Source: Gammaproteobacteria bacterium
Lineage (GTDB): Bacteria > Pseudomonadota > Gammaproteobacteria > Steroidobacterales > Steroidobacteraceae
NCBI GenBank assembly: GCA_017577615.1
Contig: PKRE01000002.1
Coordinates: 186,001 to 250,000, forward strand
Direction of reading: 5' to 3'
Length of the DNA stretch: 64,000 nucleotides
This document shows positions 7,450 through 15,381 of this stretch, one piece after another (the stretch's first letter is position 1; every line of letters begins with the position of its first letter). Under the pieces are notes generated by a model. The model had not been told where the DNA came from and did not search any database. It worked only from the letters and a program-made list of their open reading frames with translations. The translations under genes were made by a program, and so were the position numbers.

Positions 7450-9810
7450 TCAATCCTCGCGGTGTGGCGTCGGGGCGCCCCAGGTCCCATCGCTTGCAGC
7501 AAAGCTCGAGGTGTGCGCGGCATCGGTCTTCGCGTCGGTGCTCGGCTGGTGCGTGGACAGCTCAACTCGCGGAGTTGTGGGCTCGTTTGATCCGTTCATG
7601 CGCGTCGCGTCGCTCGGCGGCTGAGTATGCTCGGCGCGAGGCTCATGATCGTGCGCCGGGGCAGGGCCTTGCGGTCGAGCGCCGCCATCGGTCGTGGGGC
7701 CGCTCTTAGCGGTAGGCTCTGAGCTCGGAGCCTGTTGTTGGGACGAGCCGGTCTCAGCGCTTGCAGCGCTGCGGCCACGGCCGCGACGACGCCGTCCGCG
7801 GCGACGGCCCGTTCGCTCACTGCGTGCCGGCTCTTGACCAGTGGCCGCCGACGCATCGACACGGGTCCCCGGCTGCGCCTTCTGCGTCTGCTGAGCGCGG
7901 CCTTCGGGTTCTTGCCGAGCCTTTGCCTCGCCATTGCGCTCCTCGCTCTTGCGCTCTTGCTGCTGCGCTTGGCCTTGCGCGACGACGGTTTTCTCTTGCT
8001 CCGCTTTGCGCTCGTGCTGACGGTCCTTGCGGCGCGCACGCCGCCGGTCGCGTCTGCGTTCGTGCTTGCTGTGTGCCTTCGCTTCAGCCGCCTTCTCGCC
8101 AGCCCCGCCAAAGAGGAAGCGCCACAGACGCACGAAGATCCCGGGCTTGTCGGACTTGGCCGCCGAGCGACGCGCGGGCTCTTGCGCGACCGACGGAGGC
8201 GGCGGAATCGTCGGAATATCGGAGGGTGCGACCGCAGCCACGGGTGGGGGCGCGTCGCGCTTGATCGCATCGTCGATCGGCGGGCTGGGCGCGACCGGAA
8301 TCAGGTGGCTGCTGACGTTGTTCTCGGGAAGCTGGACCTCGTCGTCCCGCACGCGGCGGATCTCGTAGTGCGGTGTCTCCATGTAGCGGTTGGGCACCAG
8401 CACGATCTGCGTATTGCTCTTCGCCTCGATGCTGTTGATCCACTCGCGCTTCTCGTTCATCAGGTAGGTGGCGACCTCGATCGGCAGCTGCGCGATCACC
8501 TTTGCCGTGCGCTCCTTGCGTGCTTCCTCGCCGATGACGCGTAGCAAGGCGAGAGCGAGCGATTCGACGCTGCGGATCGAGCCGACGCCGTTGCAGCGAG
8601 GGCAGGTGACATTCGCCGACTCCCCAATGGACGGGCGCAAGCGTTGACGCGAGAGCTCGAGCAGCCCGAAGCGGGAGATGCGTCCGATCTGGATGCGCGC
8701 GCGATCCTGCTTCACGGCTTCGCGCAAGCGTTCCTCGACGGCGCGCTGATGCTTCGGCGACTCCATGTCGATGAAGTCGATGACGATCAAGCCACCCAAG
8801 TCGCGTAGCCGCAGCTGCCGGGCAATCTCGTCGGCTGCCTCGAGATTCGTGTTGAGCGCGGTGGTTTCGATGTCGGTGCCGCGAGTGGCCCTCGCAGAAT
8901 TGATATCGATCGCCACCAGCGCTTCCGTGGAGTCAATGACGATCGAGCCGCCCGAGGGCAGGTTGACCTTGTGCGCGTGCGCCGATTCGATCTGATTCTC
9001 GATCTGGAATCGGGTGAAGAGCGGTACCGGATCCTCGTACAGCTTGAGCTTGCGCAAGGCCGACGGCATGAACCGCTGCATGTACTCCTGCGCTTCGTTG
9101 AAGACCTCGCGGTTGTCGATCAGGATCTCGCCGATCTCCTCCGAGAGATAGTCGCGCAGTGCCCGGATGATTGCCTTGGACTCCTGGTAGATGAGAAACG
9201 GAGCCGGACGCCCTTCAGCGGCGCGGACGATGGCATTCCAGACTTCCTTGAGATTATCGAGATCCCATTGCAGCTCCTCAGCCGTGCGACCCACGCCGGC
9301 CGTGCGCACGATGGCGCCCATGCCCTCGGGGATGCGCACCTGCTCGAGCGCTTCTCGCAGCTGCTCTCGATCCTCGCCCTCGATGCGTCGAGACACGCCG
9401 CCCGCCCGAGCATTGTTCGGCATCAAGACCAGGAACCGGCCTGCCAGGCTGATGAACGTCGTCAGCGCGGCGCCTTTGTTGCCACGCTCCTCTTTCTCGA
9501 CTTGGACGATCAGCTCCTGGCCTTCCTCGACGAGCTCGCGGATGTTCAGGCGTGTGCCCGGCGGCGGCTGGATCTTGAAGTATTCCTTGGCGATTTCTTT
9601 GAGCGGCAGAAACCCGTGGCGCTCTGCGCCGTAGTCGACGAAACAGGCTTCCAGACTAGGTTCGACTCGAGTGATGCGGCCTTTGTAGATGTTTGCTTTC
9701 TTTTGTTCGCGTGAAGGTATTTCGACGTCCAGATCGTAAATTCGTTGTCCATCAACTAGTGCGACTCGCAACTCTTCTTCCTGAGTTGCATTTACGAGCA
9801 TTCGCTTCAT
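7450..9810 (-). CDS. rne: Ribonuclease E
   Basis: Endoribonuclease that starts mRNA decay and processes rRNA and tRNA. The 786-residue protein begins MKRMLVNATQEEELRVALVDGQ, nearly as in E. coli, so the ATG at 9810 is chosen over the upstream ATG at 9849. Visible: S1 domain (about 35-125), metal-binding aspartates in AIDINSARATRG and IVIDFIDM, and zinc-link CPRCNG. The tail after about residue 515 is low-complexity; it contains FVRLWRFLFGG, which looks like the amphipathic membrane-anchoring helix, and a very Arg-rich RNA-binding stretch. Length is shorter than E. coli (1061), all of it lost from the scaffold tail. The gene has a leader of about 660 nt and is divergent from rluC as in other gammaproteobacteria. 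Confidence 0.96.
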   Translation of the reverse strand: MKRMLVNATQEEELRVALVDGQRIYDLDVEIPSREQKKANIYKGRITRVEPSLEACFVDYGAERHGFLPLKEIAKEYFKIQPPPGTRLNIRELVEEGQELIVQVEKEERGNKGAALTTFISLAGRFLVLMPNNARAGGVSRRIEGEDREQLREALEQVRIPEGMGAIVRTAGVGRTAEELQWDLDNLKEVWNAIVRAAEGRPAPFLIYQESKAIIRALRDYLSEEIGEILIDNREVFNEAQEYMQRFMPSALRKLKLYEDPVPLFTRFQIENQIESAHAHKVNLPSGGSIVIDSTEALVAIDINSARATRGTDIETTALNTNLEAADEIARQLRLRDLGGLIVIDFIDMESPKHQRAVEERLREAVKQDRARIQIGRISRFGLLELSRQRLRPSIGESANVTCPRCNGVGSIRSVESLALALLRVIGEEARKERTAKVIAQLPIEVATYLMNEKREWINSIEAKSNTQIVLVPNRYMETPHYEIRRVRDDEVQLPENNVSSHLIPVAPSPPIDDAIKRDAPPPVAAVAPSDIPTIPPPPSVAQEPARRSAAKSDKPGIFVRLWRFLFGGAGEKAAEAKAHSKHERRRDRRRARRKDRQHERKAEQEKTVVAQGQAQQQERKSEERNGEAKARQEPEGRAQQTQKAQPGTRVDASAATGQEPARSERTGRRRGRRRRGRGRSAASAETGSSQQQAPSSEPTAKSGPTTDGGARPQGPAPAHDHEPRAEHTQPPSDATRMNGSNEPTTPRVELSTHQPSTDAKTDAAHTSSFAASDGTWGAPTPHRED

Positions 9811-10480
9811 GAGACCCTTCTGAATGTTCGTGAAGGGCCGCGAGATCACGCACGGCGGGCGCAGGCGATGAATGGAAGGAGCGATCGCGGAATGAGGTGT
9901 TCATTCGATGTTGCCTGTGCGGGCTTTACGCGCCTGCTCTTTGTTATCCAATCACATCGTCAGTAGCGCCGAGTCGTGAGCCGAAGGCAGCGTGCCTGGA
10001 GAGTGGTCAGCGCCTTCCTACGGTCCCGAACAAGCTTGAGCCGGCGATTCCCTAGGCCCACTCGCAGCGCTTTGCGCCGACCCGGATCCCGAGTTGCAGG
10101 TCCGGCATCGCCGTACGCGCGGCCAAACGATGATTCCGCGTCAAGCCATGTCCGGTTGCGGGAAGATGGTGTTGCCTGTGCAACTCTTGCACACTCCGGA
10201 GCGGAAACCTCCAACGGAGCGTACCATCGACCCGGCCAGTACCCTAGATCTGCGCGGAACCAACTAAGATGCAGCGCCCATTCGCTGGGGACGCATGCCG
10301 ATCGATGGTGGTTCGGTGTTCTTATGCGCTTTCCTCGCATGCACTGATGGTGAGCATTTGAGGAGCGAAGGGAACCACGCAAGATCAGGATGTCCTCTTC
10401 GAAAGACACTGCGGCGTGAGCACCAGCCCGCGAGTCGGTGAGAACTACACTAGCGAGCTGGAGCTATGAAAACGGCGCCG
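9811..10480 (-). promoter_or_regulatory. Long rne 5' leader (gene-free interval)
   Basis: About 670 bases without a supportable gene. Given the promoter at 10481-10509, the rne transcript would start near 10474 and carry a leader of about 660 nt. In enterobacteria the rne leader (about 360 nt) is where RNase E binds and controls its own mRNA, so a similar role is inferred here; I did not fold it. Small ORFs in both directions (9960-10409) have no recognisable features. Confidence 0.5.
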
Positions 10481-10509
10481 AATATACCAGAGCACAGTAG
10501 CTCTATCAA
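10481..10509 (-). promoter_or_regulatory. Sigma-70 promoter of rne
   Basis: On the minus strand TTGATA (10509-10504), a 17-bp spacer, then TATATT (10486-10481). Both hexamers are near consensus and spacing is ideal. It reads toward rne and lies only 18 bases from the rluC start codon on the other strand. Confidence 0.75.
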
Positions 10510-10526
10510 TGGCTTACGTGTGATAA

Positions 10527-11531
10527 ATGGACCAATATCCCAACGGCCCTCGGGGTCGAACGAACGTTTCTTACCTGCAAGCGACCGCCGGTGATGCAGG
10601 GCAGCGAATAGACAATTTTCTGGTCCGCCACCTCAAGGACGTGCCGCGCAGTCTCGTCTATCGCATTCTGCGGACCGGAGAAGTGAGAGTGAACGGACGC
10701 CGGGCGCAGCCGAGCTACCGGTTGGTCGAAGGTGATCGTATTCGCGTGCCGCCGCTGGAGCTTGCGCCGCGCTCGGCCGGTCCGCGGCAACCCTCGAAGT
10801 CTTTGCAGGCGCTCATCGCTCGGTCGGTCTTGTACGAGGACCGCGATCTGATCGTCGTCAACAAGCCAGCGGGCGTCGCCGTGCACGGCGGCAGCGGCGT
10901 CAGCTTTGGGGTGATCGAGGCATTGCGTGCGCTCCACCCGAATCTCAAGGAGCTGGATCTGGTTCACCGCCTGGATCGAGAGACGAGCGGCTGTCTCCTC
11001 GTTGCCAAGCGACGTGCTTCACTGCGCGAGCTGCACGCGCTCTTGAGGGAGCGCCAGATGGAGAAGGCATACCTTGCGCTTCTCGTCGGGCGCTGGCCGT
11101 TCGGAACGAAGACGATCGACCTGCCGCTCAAGACGAACGTGAGGCGCGGCGGCGAGCGAGTCGTGCAGGTCCATCCTGAAGGCCAAGAGGCTGTCAGCAC
11201 GTTTACGCCGCTCGAGCACTTCAAGACACTGGCGACGCTCGTGTCTGTATCGATCCAGACCGGGCGAACGCATCAGATTCGTGTGCATGCAGCTTATGCA
11301 GGCTATCCAGTCGCCGGCGACGAGAAGTATGGGGATCCGGACAGGGACGCCAAGCTCAAGGCGTACGGCCTCAACCGGATGTTCCTGCACGCGCACTCCG
11401 TCACGTTCCAGCGTGCGGGAGCGCCCGAGCCGTTCTCGGTGACTGCACCGCTACCCAGCGAGCTGCAGACAGTGCTCGACCGCCTGGCGCAGGTCAGCGC
11501 ACGTCGTTCACAAGCACAGCTCGGTCGCTAG
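10527..11531 (+). CDS. rluC: 23S rRNA pseudouridine synthase (955/2504/2580)
   Basis: Makes three pseudouridines in 23S rRNA. The 334-residue protein has an N-terminal S4 RNA-binding domain (GQRIDNFLVRHLKDVPRSLVYRILRTGEVRVNGRR) and the catalytic motif HRLDRETSG with the aspartate at about residue 150. The order rne (-)/rluC (+) is the RluC context, which separates it from RluD. I could not assign a clear promoter; the rne promoter overlaps its immediate upstream region on the opposite strand. Confidence 0.93.
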   Translation: MDQYPNGPRGRTNVSYLQATAGDAGQRIDNFLVRHLKDVPRSLVYRILRTGEVRVNGRRAQPSYRLVEGDRIRVPPLELAPRSAGPRQPSKSLQALIARSVLYEDRDLIVVNKPAGVAVHGGSGVSFGVIEALRALHPNLKELDLVHRLDRETSGCLLVAKRRASLRELHALLRERQMEKAYLALLVGRWPFGTKTIDLPLKTNVRRGGERVVQVHPEGQEAVSTFTPLEHFKTLATLVSVSIQTGRTHQIRVHAAYAGYPVAGDEKYGDPDRDAKLKAYGLNRMFLHAHSVTFQRAGAPEPFSVTAPLPSELQTVLDRLAQVSARRSQAQLGR

Positions 11532-11576
11532 CAGAGCTCCGATATGCGACGGACCATCCCTCGGAGCGTTGGGCCT

Positions 11577-12170
11577 TCAAGGCACCAGGAAGCCGTGCCG
11601 CCTGAGCGCTCCTGCCAACCAGATCAGCGGTAGCCCGATGAGGGCCGTTGGATCCTGCGATTCGATGCGAGTGAATAGCGCGATGCCGAGCGACTCGACC
11701 CTAAAGCCTCCTGCGCAGTGGAACGGTTTGTCGCGGGCCACATAGCGCTCGATCTCCTCGTCGCTCAGCGGCCGAAAGTGGACAGTGGTGACATCCAAAT
11801 GTCCCTCGTTGGCGCGAGAGTCTGTGCGGACCACGTGCACGGCGGTGTAGAACGTGACGCGCTGGCCGCTCAGCCTGCGCAGCTGGCCGATGGCGCGCTC
11901 GCCAGATCCGGGTTTGCCCAGCACTTCGTTGCCGCATACTGCAAGCTGATCCGAGCCGACGACTAAGCTCTTGGCCTGTCGGTTCGCCACAGCTTCGGCC
12001 TTCGCGCGGGCGAGCCGCTGCACGAGATCAACCGGTTGTTCGCCGGGAAGCGGCGTCTCGTCCACGATGGGTGCGGCCACCGTGAAGGGGATACCCAAGC
12101 GCTCGAGGAGAGCCCGCCTGTACGGCGAGGTCGACCCGAGTACCAGATGCAGATCATGGGAGTTGCTCAT
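11577..12170 (-). CDS. Maf-family nucleotide pyrophosphatase (YceF type)
   Basis: House-cleaning pyrophosphatase acting on modified nucleoside triphosphates; the YceF branch prefers 7-methyl-GTP. The 197-residue protein carries LVLGSTSPYRRALL near the N-terminus, VDETP, SLVVGSDQ and GKPG, all Maf motifs. The ATG at 12170 (MSNSHDLHLVLGS) is preferred; an upstream ATG at 12233 adds 21 residues. Its position next to yceD-rpmF-plsX is the usual yceF context. Catalysis is inferred from family membership. Confidence 0.9.
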   Translation of the reverse strand: MSNSHDLHLVLGSTSPYRRALLERLGIPFTVAAPIVDETPLPGEQPVDLVQRLARAKAEAVANRQAKSLVVGSDQLAVCGNEVLGKPGSGERAIGQLRRLSGQRVTFYTAVHVVRTDSRANEGHLDVTTVHFRPLSDEEIERYVARDKPFHCAGGFRVESLGIALFTRIESQDPTALIGLPLIWLAGALRRHGFLVP

Positions 12171-12226
12171 GCGCGCTCCGTCAGCCGATCCCTTAGAAAA
12201 ACAAGCATTTATCCGCCTTTTTGTTT

Positions 12227-12255
12227 TTGACACTCGAGGGGGGCGTCGCTAGTAT
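12227..12255 (+). promoter_or_regulatory. Strong sigma-70 promoter of yceD-rpmF-plsX
   Basis: TTGACA (12227-12232), 17-bp spacer, TAGTAT (12250-12255). Transcription should begin at about 12261-12265, so the mRNA starts at or within a few bases of the yceD ATG at 12265. Confidence 0.8.
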
Positions 12256-12264
12256 ACGCGCCCC

Positions 12265-12783
12265 ATGCCGCGCCCCTCGGACGTCAGAAACGACAGCCTC
12301 GTCAACGCTGCCGACCTGGCCGCGACGGGGAGTCGACTGGAACGAACGTACTCATCCTCCGATCTGCCACGGCTCGCCGAAGCAGGGGTGTTGGGTGCGA
12401 GCACGCTGCAAGCGAGCTTCCGGTTCTCACAATACGAAGGTCATCCTGCCGTAGACGGCACGTTAGTGGGGCGGGTATCGCTGACTTGCCAGCGTTGCAT
12501 GGGTACCGTCGAAATCGAGATCGACGAGCGCTTCGGAGTGCTCATCGTAGGCGCAGATCGTGCCGATGAGCCGGGTGGCTACGAGCCGATCGTCGCCGAC
12601 ACCGCGCGGCTCGATTTGCGGTGGCTGGTCGAGGACCAAGCGCTGCTGGCATTGCCGCTCGTTGCGAGACATGCCGACGAGCGGTGTGGCGAGCTGAACG
12701 AGGAGCCGGTGGAGCGCGAAGCATCGGCTCGAAACGTACAACGACCTTTTCAGAACTTGCGGGACATGATGCGCAAGCGCTGA
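12265..12783 (+). CDS. yceD: YceD/DUF177 23S rRNA accumulation protein
   Basis: Protein of 172 residues with the DUF177 core: VSLTCQRCMGTVEIEI (CxxC at about residues 74-77) and RLDLRWLVEDQALLALPLVARH. In E. coli YceD is needed for normal 23S rRNA accumulation; here the role is by analogy. It lies upstream of rpmF as in most bacteria. There is no room for a ribosome binding site after the predicted transcription start, so this may be translated from a leaderless message. No later in-frame ATG would keep the family N-terminus. Confidence 0.88.
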   Translation: MPRPSDVRNDSLVNAADLAATGSRLERTYSSSDLPRLAEAGVLGASTLQASFRFSQYEGHPAVDGTLVGRVSLTCQRCMGTVEIEIDERFGVLIVGADRADEPGGYEPIVADTARLDLRWLVEDQALLALPLVARHADERCGELNEEPVEREASARNVQRPFQNLRDMMRKR

Positions 12784-12808
12784 CCCGCACCACGTGGAGT
12801 AGCGAGTC

Positions 12809-13000
12809 ATGGCAGTACAACAGAGCAAGAAGAGCCCTTCACGGCGCGGGATGCGTCGTGCGCACGATGCGTTGAGCCAGCCCGCGCTGTCGGTCGACCC
12901 GACGTCGGGCGAGACGCACAGCCGGCACCGCATCACCCCCGATGGTTTCTATCGCGGGAAGAAGGTGCTTGTTACGCGCGACAAGTCAGAGCAGGAATAA
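12809..13000 (+). CDS. rpmF: 50S ribosomal protein L32
   Basis: A 63-residue basic protein starting MAVQQSKKSPSRRGMRRAHDAL and containing SGETHSRHRITPDGFYRGKK, the typical L32 sequence. It has no cysteines, so it is the zinc-free form. GTGGAG at 12793-12798 fits as ribosome binding site. The 25-base gap to yceD and position before plsX are the standard arrangement. Confidence 0.97.
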   Translation: MAVQQSKKSPSRRGMRRAHDALSQPALSVDPTSGETHSRHRITPDGFYRGKKVLVTRDKSEQE

Positions 13001-13082
13001 CGCGTCACTGCAGCAGCCGATGAATCCTCGCGATTGGTTCATCCGCGCTGCAGCGGCGCACTGACAGCGCACGGTGCGGATC

Positions 13083-14126
13083 ATGACCGATCGCTCCTCG
13101 ACGAATGGCGCACCGCTCACGATTGCTGTCGACGCGATGGGCGGGGACCACGGCCCGACGGTCACGGTGCCGGCGTCGCTGGCGGCGCTGAAGAGCGAAA
13201 GCTCGCTGCAGATCATTCTGGTCGGCATCCCAGAGACGATCGAGCCACTGCTCGCGGAGGCGCGCGAGCTGCGGCAGCGCGTGACGATTCGGCCTGCCTC
13301 GCAGGTCGTCGGCATGGACGAGAAGCCGCAGGACGCTCTGCGCAAGAAGAAGGACTCGTCGATGCGCGTGGCGATCGATCTCGTCAAGACGGGCGAGGCT
13401 CAGGCTTGCGTGAGTGCGGGCAACACCGGCGCGCTCATGGCCACGGCCCGTTTCGTGCTGAAAACCATCGAGGGCGTCGATCGTCCTGCGATCATCTCGC
13501 GCATTCCGTCGCGACACGGCTATACCCATATGCTGGATCTCGGTGCCAATGCCGAGTGCACCGCCGAGCACCTGTTCCAGTTCGCCGTCATGGGCACGGT
13601 GGTTGCCTCCGACATGCACGGTATCGAGCGGCCTCGGGTGGGGCTCCTCAACATCGGCGAGGAGGAGATGAAGGGCGACGGGGTCGTGCAAGAGGCGGCC
13701 CGTCTGCTCGCCGCGAGCACGCTCAACTACATCGGTTTCGTCGAGGGTGACGATATATTTTCGGGCGACGTCGATGTCGTCGTGACCGATGGGTTCACTG
13801 GTAACGTGGCGCTCAAGACCATGGAGGGGCTGGTGACGATGCTCGTTGGCGCGATCAAGTCGGAATACACGCGTAATCCGCTTCGGTACTTGGCAGCGGC
13901 CGCGTCTTGGCCGGTGTTCCGCTCGATTCGCCGCGAATTCGACCCACGCTCGTACAATGGCGCGAGCATGGTCGGGCTGACCGGCGTGGTCATCAAGAGC
14001 CACGGCAGCGCGGATGTCGTCGCCTTCGCGAATGCCTTGCGTATCGCCTCCATCGAGGCGCGCAAAGGCGTGCCGACGCAAATCGCGAATCTGCTCAAAG
14101 CGCAGCAGCGGGGGACGGCAGCTTAG
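13083..14126 (+). CDS. plsX: Phosphate acyltransferase PlsX
   Basis: Converts acyl-ACP to acyl-phosphate for phospholipid synthesis. The 347-residue protein shows TIAVDAMGGDHGP, SAGNTGALMA, GFTGNVALKTMEG and KSHGSAD, all diagnostic. The ATG at 13083 is chosen; a GTG at 13074 would add three residues. In many relatives plsX is followed by fabH/fabD/fabG; here the next gene is an L,D-transpeptidase, so the fatty-acid synthesis genes must lie elsewhere. Confidence 0.95.
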   Translation: MTDRSSTNGAPLTIAVDAMGGDHGPTVTVPASLAALKSESSLQIILVGIPETIEPLLAEARELRQRVTIRPASQVVGMDEKPQDALRKKKDSSMRVAIDLVKTGEAQACVSAGNTGALMATARFVLKTIEGVDRPAIISRIPSRHGYTHMLDLGANAECTAEHLFQFAVMGTVVASDMHGIERPRVGLLNIGEEEMKGDGVVQEAARLLAASTLNYIGFVEGDDIFSGDVDVVVTDGFTGNVALKTMEGLVTMLVGAIKSEYTRNPLRYLAAAASWPVFRSIRREFDPRSYNGASMVGLTGVVIKSHGSADVVAFANALRIASIEARKGVPTQIANLLKAQQRGTAA

Positions 14127-14169
14127 CGCTATGCTGTCTATGTGCTAACCCTGCTCAAGTTTGCAGACG

Positions 14170-15141
14170 ATGAGGGTCAGAAAAAGCTGGTCGATGCTCG
14201 TCGTGGGACTCGCTGCGCTCGTCTGCTCGCAGATCGCAGCGGCTGCCACCTATCTGCTACCCGAAGGCCGGGACTCTGTCATCGGCGAGATTCAATACGT
14301 CACGACGCGTTATGAGGACACGCTCCTCGAGATCGGCCGTCGTTATGGCGTCGGTTACAAGGAGATTGTCGCCGCCAACCCCGGAGTCGATCCTTGGCTG
14401 CCGGGGGAAGGCACCAAGATCGTGATCCCTACGCAATACATTCTGCCGGACGCGCCGCGCGAAGGGATCGTCGTGAGCCTGGCCGAGCACCGCCTTTATT
14501 ACTACCCGCCAGCGAAGCCGGGCGAGCCACGAGTGGTAAAGACTTATCCCATCAGCGTCGGGAAGATGGATTGGAAAACACCGCTCGGCGTCACACGCAT
14601 CATTCAAAAACGCGAGCGCCCGACCTGGTATCCGCCGGAATCTGTGCGTCGAGAGCATGCACGAGAGGGCACGCCGCTGCCGAGAGCAGTCCCGCCGGGC
14701 CCGGACAACCCGCTCGGAAACTATGCGATGCGGCTGGATATCCCAGGCGGGGCGTATCTGATCCACGGCACGAATCGCCCTGAGGGAGTGGGGATGCAGG
14801 TCACCCATGGCTGCATTCGCATGTTTCCGGAGGACATCGAAGAGCTGTTCAAGCTGGTGCCGCTCAATACGAAGGTTCGCCTCATAGACACCCCATACAA
14901 GATGGGATGGCGCGGTGACGAGCTGTTCATCGAGGTCCACGCGCCCCTCGAGGGGCAGGACGACGAGGAGCTCTTCAGCCTGACCAACATCACCCGCTTG
15001 TTGGTAGCGGCCACCCAGGACAGCGGCTTGCCCATCGACTGGGCACGCGCTGAGCGGGCATTCTTGAGCGCGACGGGTGTGCCCGAACCCATCCTGCTCC
15101 GCCCCGGTCCCGCTGCTGCGCCCGGCGTGAGTGCGCCCTAG
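14170..15141 (+). CDS. L,D-transpeptidase (ErfK/YbiS/YcfS/YnhG type)
   Basis: Periplasmic YkuD-family enzyme of 323 residues. A signal peptide (about 1-26, ending QIAAAA) is followed by a LysM-like segment (about 43-90, TTRYEDTLLEIGRRYGVGYKEI) and a YkuD domain with active-site HGTN (H199) and HGCIRM (H213, C215, R217). Such enzymes either join Braun-type lipoprotein to peptidoglycan or make 3-3 crosslinks. The convergent neighbour is a Lys-ended lipoprotein, favouring the first role. An in-frame TTG at 14161 is an alternative start. Confidence 0.92.
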   Translation: MRVRKSWSMLVVGLAALVCSQIAAAATYLLPEGRDSVIGEIQYVTTRYEDTLLEIGRRYGVGYKEIVAANPGVDPWLPGEGTKIVIPTQYILPDAPREGIVVSLAEHRLYYYPPAKPGEPRVVKTYPISVGKMDWKTPLGVTRIIQKRERPTWYPPESVRREHAREGTPLPRAVPPGPDNPLGNYAMRLDIPGGAYLIHGTNRPEGVGMQVTHGCIRMFPEDIEELFKLVPLNTKVRLIDTPYKMGWRGDELFIEVHAPLEGQDDEELFSLTNITRLLVAATQDSGLPIDWARAERAFLSATGVPEPILLRPGPAAAPGVSAP

Positions 15142-15161
15142 CAGACGCGGCGGGCAAATAC

Positions 15162-15177
15162 AACCCGGCTTCGGGTT
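15162..15177 (+). other. Small hairpin after the L,D-transpeptidase gene
   Basis: Perfect 6-bp stem (AACCCG/CGGGTT) with a GCTT loop 21 bases after the stop codon. No T-run follows, so it is not a normal terminator. It precedes the larger hairpin at 15197-15262. Confidence 0.35.
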
Positions 15178-15196
15178 CAGCTGCTACACTGAGCGC

Positions 15197-15262
15197 GCGG
15201 ACCCCGCGGCCGACGTTATCTATCCACCGAGTTAGTCCATAGCTGAGGCTGCTGGGGTCCGC
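15197..15262 (+). other. Long imperfect hairpin of unknown role
   Basis: GCGGACCCC (15197-15205) pairs perfectly with 15254-15262, and the next six bases (GCGGCC, 15206-15211) pair with GGCTGC (15247-15252) apart from one G-U, with a single bulged T at 15253. Inside, CTAT (15220-15223) can pair with ATAG (15239-15242). The rod lies between the transpeptidase stop and a conventional terminator. It does not match tRNA, SRP RNA (no conserved tetraloop region) or 6S RNA as far as I can see. Confidence 0.45.
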
Positions 15263-15333
15263 TCCTCTAGAAGGGGATGGGGAATGGGGGAAGGGCAGGG
15301 CCGTGCCTCGTTGCCAGCGCTCCATCCAAAACA

Positions 15334-15363
15334 AAAACGCCGCGGATTGCTCCGCGGCGTTTT
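15334..15363. terminator. Bidirectional rho-independent terminator
   Basis: Perfect 13-bp stem (15334-15346 with 15351-15363), TTGC loop, core CGCCGCGGA/TCCGCGGCG, flanked by A-rich sequence on the left and T-rich on the right. It can end both the transpeptidase transcript (+) and the lpp transcript (-). Confidence 0.92.
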
Positions 15364-15381
15364 GTTTGTCGTGCCGATCGA

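Noticed and set aside
7735..9714. Plus-strand frames of 269 and 247 codons across rne
   Set aside because: Antisense to the RNase E coding region; their Arg/Ala/Leu-rich translations mirror rne codon use and show no family features.
9960..10409. Small frames on both strands in the rne-rluC interval
   Set aside because: No ribosome sites or family features; the region is better explained as rne leader.
13034..13750. 238-codon plus-strand frame over plsX
   Set aside because: Out-of-frame shadow of plsX; the translation is Gly/Arg-rich without features.
15197..15262. Reading the hairpin as 4.5S SRP RNA or a tRNA
   Set aside because: It lacks the conserved SRP domain IV loop sequence, and the outer stem is 9 bp with no T-arm, so neither family fits.
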